Below are positions 25,880 through 37,900 of a stretch of DNA of 64,000 nucleotides, piece after piece. Made by a program: the position numbers and the translations under genes. Where the stretch lies: NCBI GenBank assembly GCA_037976565.1, contig CP137668.1:6446496-6510495 (forward strand). Reading direction: 5' to 3'. The stretch is from Mesocentrotus franciscanus. Taxonomy: Eukaryota > Echinodermata > Echinoidea > Camarodonta > Strongylocentrotidae. The notes under the pieces are model-generated. The model did no database searches. It saw nothing but the letters and a program-made list of their open reading frames with translations, and was not told the origin of the DNA. Positions within the stretch are counted from its first letter, which is position 1; each line of letters opens with the position of its first letter.

Positions 25880-28800
25880 GCTCCCTCTCTCCCCTCTACT
25901 CGATTTCCATATCTACAATCTACCGTCAAAATAATTTCAGAAATAAGTTACTTTTGACGAGATGATATGCGATACGCTCTTCTTGATGGTGAATCATAAT
26001 TCGAGTAAGCTCGCCAGTGATTGATAAATGCTTTTGATTTAGGTCATGGGGCGTTATTCTTGCCTATTTTATATTATCTCCGTCTACCGTGGTTATACCT
26101 TTCCCAGTGCTCAAGTTCCTTGCGATTTCTCCAATATTCCCTTCTTCGTATGTACGCAGTAAAAGCACGACAGCAATATCGTTCATTTCGACTACTCTCC
26201 CTTGGATTATTATCTTGTGGTGAATGGTCAGTCATTTTCCGGGTACTTAGCACATCCATGCTGGCCCCAAACAATAAATCCTTCCTTCTGGACTTGGGGG
26301 TTGAACTCAAGTCTCCATTAATTCGTGTTACTTTGTGCACCATAACAAAACAAAAAAACCTCATTGATGTGCAATGCCGATAAAGAAGATGATTATGATC
26401 CTAGAGTAATACCCGGCTGTCTTTTCTTTTACACATGCTCATACTACATTCCAATGATACCATGTTGCTTATGCGATAATTTCAAGGAAATTAATTATAC
26501 CGAATCCACGAGATGAATGGTTGTAATCACACGTACAAATTCTGCAGGCTTTCATTTTCTTCTCTGTTTAACGCGAACAACCACTGAAATATAAAACACC
26601 ATCAGCGAGAATCATCGCACCTTCGCACAATTCCATAAACACGTAGGCTATAATAATAAAAGGACGCAAGAATAGGCGAACTAAAAATTGCCACAAAATT
26701 AGAGTTTAATGCTGTAGGATGCAGTTGTCATGACATTTAATTATTGAACCGCTCTAACGCCTCTCAGTTTTGTCAGACTGATGTGAATGGGTGTTGAAGC
26801 TTGTTTTTTGCGTGTTTGTGAATCCCAGGATTGAAATATTCCCACCTGCCTACCGACAGGCATAGTCGCCGGGTAAATTGATTTCTTCAGCTTCTTGTGA
26901 ATAATTAAAACATTGCTCAAATTTACAATACCACTTCTATGAACACAGCGCGTGAGCAAATCGTGCACCTGTTTCATACGGAGGCAATTAAACAAAACGA
27001 ATTGCCAACCTGCACTCTGCCTGCATTACTGCCTATAGTGTTCTCTCTTCAGCAACAGTAAGTAAATTTGGTTTTGATGATTCGGAAAGCTGTTAAGTTT
27101 ATTTTAAGAAGTGTTATATTTCCCGGCATGTTTGTAAACAGATGATTAAATATCAAACATGAGAGGATGCAAAGGAAAACTACAACATGTCCGTTTACAC
27201 TAACAAGTGTCGAATTCATGCCCTGTGAAATCGATTGCCTCTCAGCTTTGCTTAAACTTGTTCAATATTTTCAAACGTCGTAAGTATTCGGAAGGACTTG
27301 AAAATATAGAATTTAAGAGGTGTTACTTTCCCGCCATGGTTGTAAGCAGACGGTTAGAATGTCACACATGAATAGAACATTACATCTTGTCCGTGTATAT
27401 CAACGGTATAAAAACTATACCCTGATCACAGAAATAAGTAGTTGTTCAAGTATGTTGACAGTTTTTTGACACTCTAAAAAGTTCGGTAAAATTTACCCAA
27501 TAATCGGTAAAAAGAGAAACATGCGTGCATGTTTGTTTGGTAAAATGCTAGTACCCGATAATGGTGTAACTTGTATCCATTTGGGTACATTCTACCCAAT
27601 ATTGTGTGCAATTTTACCCATTTAATATTTACGTTCCCTATCTATATGTTTTAGAGTGTAATAGAGGATTGGGGAACGGGTGAGATTATCAAACAAGTAT
27701 ATAACAATATACCTATTGGTACAATGTTAAAATGTAGGCGTAACTTTGAGAAATCGGCTTAAAGATACATTTTAACACTATTGAGACCTTGGCAAAAAAT
27801 CAATAAATAGTGACTCAGATTTCCAGGTAACGAACGGAAAAGAAATCTAGTGAGATATTTATCTTTAGCTTAAGTTTGGAAAACTATTGTACATTTTTCA
27901 AAGTGCATTTCGCATAAAGGGCTATGAAAAGGAAAAGGAGACTTAATGGCGTTCATCATATTCTCTTAATTTAGATTGGAAAATTGTTCAGATTCCACTA
28001 TAAGAGATTGCAGATAATTAGAAATAACAGAACTGCAAAGGAGAACAACAACGCTAAACACATACGTTTGTAATTAATAGAGAACGGCATAACTCTCTTA
28101 ACCCGGGGATTGAAAATCCACTCTTTTAGAATATTTATATAGGTATCATTTCCTTTGGGAGCTGAATCCCCTCTTAATTATAGAGGAATTCACTCCCAAA
28201 TACACTGGTTTGAATTAACATTTGGAGAGGTGATTCTACTCTTTGGGGCGTGAATTTCCACTTTAAAATGAATTATCACAAAAAATCGAACTGACCCCTT
28301 ATGAACTCCTAAATGAGTGGATTTTCACTAAACAAGACGCTGTACCTAAATCAACTGCTAAAAGGGTTGATTTTCACTCCACAACGAACAGATCCCTTAT
28401 AACTATCACTTCCAAATTATTAGATATTAACTCCTGTCCATTCAAAGAGTAGATGAAATATAGGAAGTATACTCACGCATCAATAGGTGGAAGAAGAGCT
28501 TGCTTTTCGGCACTCTGCGCGTCCTGTGTAAAGGCAAAGGAAAATGGAAAAACAAAGTTAGCAATCAACGGATAATCCTGTATAGCTTTGATGATAATGA
28601 TAATGATATCATTTAAATGGTAAAATGAATGTAATGATGTAATTCCATCACTAAAAAAATCGACCGTTTCGAATAAGATAAGAAGAAATGTGACAAACAA
28701 GTAATGGCATTATACATGAGTTGTAGTTCACATCGTTCGTTATGGTACTCCTTGTTAATCAACTTGGTAAACATTACATTGTAGACATTGAAAATACTTA

Positions 28801-28894
28801 TGTGATTAAAATGTATGGCACATGTATATATTTTATATCTCTATCTCTGTCTCTGTCCCTTTCCCACTGTTTCATTTTGTGCCTTTCCTGCACC

Positions 28895-28925
<31 letters not shown>

Positions 28926-31900
28926 CCTCTCTCTTATCTCCCTCATATTATAGTCCTTAAAGATCATCATTATCATTTAGACTATATACATACCAGATAG
29001 AATGTTTTCACGACAGGAAATTGAAATTCGAAAAACGACAAAGTTGGTACATTTAATATTCCACCGAACGACATTTTAGCAGATTTAGGCGCGGCAGCCT
29101 TACGATGCACTCAAGTAAAACACACCAAGTATCACCTAGTAGTTTATAACAAAGCCTTTCCTTCAACATTTAAATACTGCTTCTCCTAACCCATTCATGC
29201 GAATGTATCAAATTTCTTCAGACATAGGAAATGTAAATAGTGACCTAAGAGTAAATCAAACTTTAAACAGAATGAAGTCGGACTTCAGTTGACTTAGTTT
29301 TCAATTTAAAAGCTTTTAGCGGGTTTATACTGTTTACCGATGTCACGAGACGCAAAAGGTGTTATGTACTTTCCCAATATTCACAGGTGACACCATGAGT
29401 GCGTTGACGCCCTCTGGTGTTGGTGTACAATGTCAATGGAAACAAATATGGACTGCAAAGTGTATTTTCATTTACATGCTAGGTGTTAACTCGATCTCTT
29501 ATTCGTTATATATCAATCCGTTTGTCGGTGTTCAAGGAAGAATTTTTTAATTTTTTATTGTGGCAAGTGATTTCGTAATGTCTTTGAAAGATGCATAAAT
29601 GGAAAATCGTCGGGGAGGGTAATTTCTTCTTATAAATCTACATGTATTATGTCACATATTTCTTTCCTTCAAAATGAAAATTATAAGAATGGTAATGTAA
29701 ATGTATTTACCGCACCCGGGGGTGTTTCATAAAGCTGTTCGTAAAGTTACGCGTGAATTTACGAATGAATCAAATATGAAAAGCCAAATGGGATGCCCAA
29801 TCTTTTTCAACTGCATCAACTAAAGTTGAACTGTGCAGACAGGACAGATGTAGATTAACATTCTTATTGTAACAACAAATTTTAAGGCAAAGTATTTTTT
29901 TGCCATAATTTAATTGAGGTTATTGGAAATATAATCACACCTTGTTAAAACATCAAGAAAACTTTGGGCATCCTATCTGGCAATTCATATTTAAGTCGTT
30001 CGTAAAGACATGCGTAACTTTACGAACAGATTTATGAAACACCCCGGTACTCAATCCTCAGCATTAAAGTGACTCGGTAACATTGTTGAAGGTTGATGAA
30101 AAAACTGCGTAATTTTTGTATGAAATGTTACTTATTATATTCCTTCTACTGTACTAACCCTCTAGCATGCAAAAAATCCTGAAAAAATCTCAAATCACAA
30201 AGATATTTATGGTTTTCTTTGAAGGCGTCACTGGTCAACACCTTCTAACAGTAAATTCTCCCAACCATTTTTGAATTTTCCCAACCGTTTTTCCATGAAA
30301 ATAAGACATAAGACAGGATTTTAAAAATCTTTCAACACTTAAATGTCTGGAATGATATATAGAGCCAATTCATAGCTTTGTTACGATTTACATTCACCTA
30401 AAATATAATTAAATTGTAATAATATAGTTGGGAGAATTAAGGAATCGATCACATAAGTTTTCCCCAATTTTTATCGTTAATAATGGTTTGTTTTCACTCA
30501 AACTTTCAGATTATCTTTAATTTTACACCTAGCATTGAAGTCACTACCTAAGCACCATTTTCTCTCATCTGAACAATGTTACAAAGTCCCTTTAATTATA
30601 ATAGAATTTTCCCTCTTTCACAGGCCGAAATATGAAATTTTGAAAGTCCGATATCACATTCTCGATACTGTCAAAAAAAATTGTTGTTTATTCAGCTCTG
30701 TATGATTTATTCACTGTTTATTTATTTATTAATTCATATTCCACAAAATTATTCAAGATTATGAAAAATTATCGCCACCTCACTATCTCTGTTTGCTCTA
30801 TTGTTCTGAACAATGTCTCCAGAATTCCAAGAACACTTTGCTACTAGTATTTTCGTCAAATACACAATAAAATTGATAACCTAGTTCACGGTCGATATTG
30901 AAAAGGCTGTTTACTGTTCGACATAATTTAATCTACAAAGGAATTCCGCGTTAATCATTATCGTGCCTGGTTCTCGTTCATAGTCAGGGGTGTGTGTTTT
31001 TGCTTTTCGATTGGCTTAGTACCTAAACACACAAAAAAATATTTAACTTATGATGGGACTTTGCCCTTAATATCTACCTTTATTTGTAGAAAAATCATCA
31101 TTTCAATTTTCCATGCTGCTACACACAATTAGGACCATGTAATTTCGATGTCGTAAACTACGTGTACGATCGTTTTATTCCTCTATGTAGACGATAATAG
31201 TATATCATCATAAAAAGGGAGAGTAAGTTGTCCAGTTACTTCAACAATTATAAGGAACGGGTACTTTATTATATCTTTGGGAGAGGAAATAACATACATT
31301 ATTACATTTTAGATGGCTGTTCGGCCTCTGACTGGCATTTCACCTCCGTTGCATGACGACATAGGGTTCCGAGATAAAACGTACACATTTCTTTTTGTTG
31401 TGACACATGATGGCGTTTTCTATGCACATCACATTTTCACTTGGCAGCCCAGGGGTTAACCCCCCAGTAGATCTGCCACTGTTGTCTCTTCTCAACATTA
31501 TCTTATTTACAATGTCTCACACACGACAATATTTCTTCTGCTATCATATTAATATCCAAGGACTTCGCTACCCACATCACATGCAAGACCTGACGTTGTA
31601 TGACACATTCTCCAGCGACAATGCTCCGCGGTTAAACTCCTGACTTCAACCTGTAAACTTAGCAATAAACCTAATATAAAACCCTAAAACTAATCTGAAA
31701 CCCAAACAATCCAAACCTAGCTAACCCCGTAGAATTTACGAAATAAAGCCCGTGTTGCGTTTGTTACCCGAGCATTCAATATGTCGGATCACCGAACCGA
31801 AAGCACCGAGAAACGAGTACCACTCTCGTTGCTAAGGGGAGCGCGACGCTCGGCGTACCGCCCCCTGGTTCGCAACAGCGTGCATTAGCGTGGCCGTGTC

Positions 31901-34900
31901 AATTTTGTGTGACACTAGAGTCGGCAGTCATATAATACCATGAAGATGGACTTGCTTGACCTGCGGATTAGGAGAACATTCCATCTCATTGAGTCAATTT
32001 CAATTCGTATTTTCATTAGTCAAGGCCGGATGAGAAAAGTGCACGACCCTTTCCACGGCATTGGCAAAGCAAAGTCTCGAGTTTCACTTTATACCAAACC
32101 AAAAACCACTCAATTATTAGGCACAATCGTTCGGTTTACACGAAGAATAGAAGGAAAAGTATTTCCAGTTGAATTTTTTTAACATTAAACATGAGCAATA
32201 AACTTACTAAGTCGGCATAATACTAAGAAATATATTATCATCTTATGAGACTGCGTTTGGTGTTGGTATAATTATAATCTATCTCTCTCGAACAGTCAAA
32301 ACAAAAACTTGTTTCCATTCTCAATCATAGGGATAAGGCATATATTTATGATTAGAAAGCCTATAGGGGGTTTTGTACCAAGTTTACGGGGGGGGGGGTA
32401 TCAGATCAAAGAATAAAGACACAATAAAACTAAAAGAACAATGACATATATATGGATAGGCCTACATTTTAAAGATCTTTTAATTACTTAAAACACGTTC
32501 ATGCAGTTCATTTGGTTACTTCCCTGTCCGTGCGACATTATAAACCCACACCATGCATAGTTTGATCTATCACCGATACAGAACGAAAGAAATTCATGAT
32601 TTTGTATTAAGTGGTCAGATTTAAAGTCATGTACTAATGCTTTCATTAAGATAGTCATTTGTCATCAAAATAATAATAATAATAATAATAATCTTTTATA
32701 GTCGACTCCAAATTTTATTAAACCGAAAATGGAAATTCTTTGTGCCCAATTTATTGATCGTGAGCCCGGCAGCCACTGAGCAGCGCCAGATCGACATTGC
32801 TCTATCCCCTTATTGTTGAACGCCAAACAAGGTAGCAGCAGGGAGATGAAAGGATCTTTTAACGTCTTTTGGTATGACGCGGCCGTGGTTCGAACCCACG
32901 ACCTCCCGGTTGTGAGGCGGACGCTCTACTGACTGAGCCAACACACATGAATAGTTCGCATTTTTCTACTATAGACTCACATATCATGCTTAGGGTAAAT
33001 CTTTGATTTGAAGCTATCGAACGGCAATAAATAAACTTGTTTACTATTAATTGACTATTTATTCACTTTCGATTGTGACCTTAAAACGATTTTAATGCGG
33101 TGGATAAAACCGCATTCTCAATGCCAGCCACGTAATGACGTCCATGTTGTATTCAATCAAGCATTATTTGCATTGTATCTCTCGGTAAAGCATATACCAG
33201 AAGATAGCCAAGCTGAAAGTAATTAGCAAAGAGAGACTTCGATCACTAATTAAGGGTTTATTTTGCTAATAAGCATAGAGGTATTGGCTGTTTACCAAAG
33301 GCCTATCAAAGAATCATCATTGCATAGGGCACCATAAATAAATGAGATGAGGTGTTCTTTTAGTACAGATAATTATGTAACATTGATTATGCATGACATG
33401 CATTTACCGATGTAAGCGCTATATCAATGTAATGATTACTAATCTCGTTTATAAGGTTATTACTCTGTCATTAGTGGTAGAGATCGAAATATAATGTTGA
33501 AAAGGGAGCAAATTCCAGACTATATTCGAATCATATCAAATTTGATTAATTTATTTCTTGAAAAGCATTTTCGTTATACACACTTCTTGTTTCCTCGAAT
33601 TTCCAACCCCTTCTGTTTTGATTGCTGACTCTATACTAAATGTCATCCTTTTTCACTCTGATGACATGCACGTTTGAGCCAAGAAAGTAAATGCAAAGTT
33701 CTTGATCCACTTTGATCGGGGGCTATTAACAAGTCAGACAAGGACTATACCACAACAACCATGCTAATTGCGGTTACATTTTCTCCGATCCAAGATCAAT
33801 ATCATTCATGTTTTGTATGTTGCAGTACAAGACTCTAAGGTATTGTATAAGACTCTAAGGTATTGTATTGTATTGTATGAGGCCGCTGTGGCAAATTGCC
33901 CTGAGGCACTTATAAATAGTTGAAGTGACAGGATCGATAGTTAGATAAAACGTGAAAGGTGGACGGTTGTATTGTTTCGGTGCCAAGGAACATTTTGATG
34001 ACAAGTTTTGTATTGATTAGAATGCCGGCAGAATATGAACATGCTGAGAAGAAGTGACGAAAACAAGTAGAGAAATGAGTTGGTGGAGGAAAGAGATTAA
34101 CATGGTAAAGAGGGGTGCGAACATACACTATTGGGAAGGCCCTGGATGACAGACATGATAAGGGATCGCAGTCCTATACCAAGAAACTGAGAAACAAACG
34201 GAGAAACGCAATTTGCAAAAAGACAAAGAGAAAATAATCATCAGGAGAAGTTCTAGAAGAATAATTGTTGGGGTGAGGCTTGAAATAACGGCGGAATGCC
34301 CCCCCCCCAAAAAAAAACAACAACAACAACAACAACAACAACAAACAAACAAACAAACAAACGAGAGAGAAAAAATTTGTAAACAAGTCATATAGAACCG
34401 CTACTGATCATCACAAAATATGGTATAGATAGAGGCAGCTTCATTATAAGACGGGCAAAGCACACACGAAACATAACCAAAAAATAGTATGGGAATTAAT
34501 CAGGGTAATAAGAGGTAATCCCGATGATACATCACGTATAAGAGGTGCATGGCATAAGAACCTTGTGGGGAAGCTAGGACGGTATCATTATTATAAAGTT
34601 TACTTATAATGATAAATATCTAAAAAATCTAAAATGTTAAGGGCCTTTATAGTGTTCGATCCAGTATGTTCAAAGTGTTAATCTACATTATGGTTAATCT
34701 ACATTTTGGTCATTCCTCGGCCCTTTTAAATGGTGATTTAACATTTTAGTTTTTAGAGTAAAGTTGTAAAGCAATGGTAATTCTTTATATCAAGAATTCG
34801 ATTTCTTGATATCAAGAACTCATTAATTTTGTTGATATCAAGAAATAGGAATAAATGTTAAAACGGCTTGCCATAAATACGCAAAGGTGTGACTGAGGCA

Positions 34901-37900
34901 TAACGTAACATTCTTCTGTTTTCATCTATCAGGAATAACGCAATAATAAAACATATTGTATTTGTTATTTTAAATTAAGAGAAAATTGTATCTTTTTGTT
35001 CAAAGATTTCGTCAAACGACAAAAAAGATCGTTGGCATGGAGACAACCCGAATGTAAACATGTAGTCCTCTTATCTGTGTTTAATTAGTGACGCTCGTTA
35101 TCAGATTTATTGCAGGAGACGTGTAGGAATTATTTGCCAACCAGATGTCAAAGATTAAATAATTTAACAATCAATTTTTTCCATTTTAAAACGGGGTCAC
35201 AATACAATGGATGAATTCAGCTTACAAAATACTTATGTTCAGATTCTGATTCCCCTCTATGTTATAGTATAATCATAATCATAATTTTCCATTGCACGTT
35301 TCTTGTATATAGATTGTATTTCAGGCAGTCAAGAAAAACTGATGATTATTGACAACTGACTTGCCTTCAACTGAAATGGACGGTATAATGTCTCACTAGA
35401 ATCTTTGAACAGTTTAGGAAAAGAAATTAACAGAAATGAATAGAATTGAAGAAAACTACACATTCCAGGGAGCTTTCACGAAATGCCTTGATTTGTATTT
35501 AGTGTCTCAACGAAGTAAGGGATTAAGTGGAGTTTAAGAATATATAGGGAAATCGGATCAGGTTAAACTTAGCGTCCCAGATTAAAAGCAAGAAGATTGC
35601 AGACAGTAAAAGGAAGAACATTGTAAACGCATTAAAATAAGGAGCATATAAAAATACTTCGTAGACTCTTGGAAAACAAAAATAGCACGATTTGGACGAT
35701 ATTTGTGGATAGAGAGAAAAGGGTATAAACATCTAATCCTAAAAGTACACATACAGTACATAAAAGATTCATAGAAGATCCTACATTGGAGAGCTCTTGA
35801 GAGTTGCCCCATGTATTGATACAAGAGAATTGAGAAGCCATACTTATGAATAGAGAATGGATCTGGTGTTGGGCGACAGCAAGCTCGAGTCATTCAGTGA
35901 ATCGGATTTGAAGTAGGAGAAAGTATTGTGAGAATATAAAAGGGGTGGCCCTGGAAACCATATAAAATAGAAAAAAGTGTAAATAGAAACCTTGTGAATG
36001 TTTTCTGCAACTGTTAGACTTAAAGCACACGTTGGTGTTCATAACTCCCATAATCATGATGATAATATATCACATTCTTCGTCTTTTAACCATGAACACC
36101 TGATGAAGAATATGTGAAACTGATCAATGCCGATACCAAACATTTAATACAAAATCTGTTTCTAAAGATCCCAACTTACCCCTTTCAATAATTGTGCATT
36201 TGGGAAAGTGATAATGAGTGGAATATTCGATGTTTGAATAATTCCATGTTGAAACAAAAAATGATATGACTTTGAACATAAGAGCACTTTGATGAACACA
36301 ATACACTTTGGGATTCTATATAAATTATGTCAACGTATATCTCGGCTAATCATTAATCAACTGATATGTAAATCAGTCTTCTTCTTCTTCTTGATTTGAT
36401 TTTGTTTGGCAATTAGTCACAGTTGACTATTTTTGCCACACACTATTTTACAGTACCAATACTATAGCCAAGCCTAATCTCAAGCTTATATACCCATTTT
36501 TAAAACGACGTTTAGTCAAATCGTCTTACAATCTCAGTCTCCGACTTGTTCTTTAATTTTGTGAGCATTTTTTGCATAATGTGGTTGTTTGTTACATCTA
36601 ACGACGAATATTGATAGAACAATCAACGACGGTAGCCTATGTCACAGACAAAGAAGCAGTCCCCTTTTCCCTATAATGATAGCGTTATATTTAAAAGTTG
36701 AAACGTGATCTGTTATGTCTATGACAACTGTTTGAGAAATTAACATTTTATAACATTTCATAACTTCGGTATTTTCCGCCCAAATACATGCGTTTACAAA
36801 ATACACTAATACATCAGTCACATAGAGAGAAAAAACGACCGATTCTTGGCAATTTGGGGTATAATAAAGTTATGAAATGTTCGGTCTTTTGTCGGTCTGA
36901 TGTCCCTGTGATGTTGGTCATATGTCGGTCTCGTTGGTGACACTGAGGCATCACAAAACCACGGAAGTCAAACAAGAACAAATTTCTCTTTTAACATGTG
37001 TAAAAGATTATCTTTTAATTGGATGAATTGTTAAAGTCGTTTTCAACCAGTTGGAAAATATAGTCATGCAGAATTACACAACTTTCATATTTTATTCACA
37101 GAATTCAAATGTAGTGCCTCCCTGTAATCATGATTTTATAGTTCATAGATAATGTGCAATTGAACTCAGGGGTTTATACTTTACCCCCTGTGATCTCCTG
37201 GATGATAATGTCCATTGTTCAATTTGAAATATGAACCCGACGGGGGGTAAATGTTTTATTTATTTATCAGTGTTTGTAAAAGGTATAGATACGCTCTATT
37301 CGTTTTCAATAACCCTAAGTTATCTTTTGGTAGTTGTCTTAGTGACTAGCCATCTTGCACAACTGATGATACATAATTAAAATGTCAATATATCTATTCA
37401 TGAAAAGAATACAACTATTACTTATTAATCATACTGCTATACCGTCTTTAGATTATGGTTCAAAATTAGACATTATAGTAAAGTTTTCCAATAATCTCTA
37501 TCTAGCCTGGATAATATCTTGAGTTCACCGTTATGCTTTATTACATTATTTTTCGTAAGAATAAAATCTTTATTAAAGAACAACGAGAACAACTCATGCC
37601 AAAAAGCATGAAAATGGGATTAAAGACATTATTATATGCCACGTGTTTTTTAATATTTCTTAGCAATAATAATGGTTGTAACATTTTTATATGAAAATTG
37701 GAAAGTTGGAATTTACTCTAATTGCTTGCAAGTAAGAACATAAAATCAAAGTCATTGCTGCTTACCCTTAACAAATTTTATATTCGTTTTAGGATTTTAT
37801 GACGGTAAAATGATTTACTTTGCAAGAGGAAGAATGTGATTCTTTAAAAAATTGTCTAAAAGCATACCATTTTAGGTATAATTTTGCGCTTTATTTCCTT

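Noticed and set aside
31781..32182. Two short plus-strand frames in a GC-richer patch of intron 1
   Set aside because: No recognisable protein pattern and no matching splice partners.
32880..32945. Functional tRNA-Val gene
   Set aside because: It has A and B boxes but no convincing acceptor stem, and continues into a SINE body.
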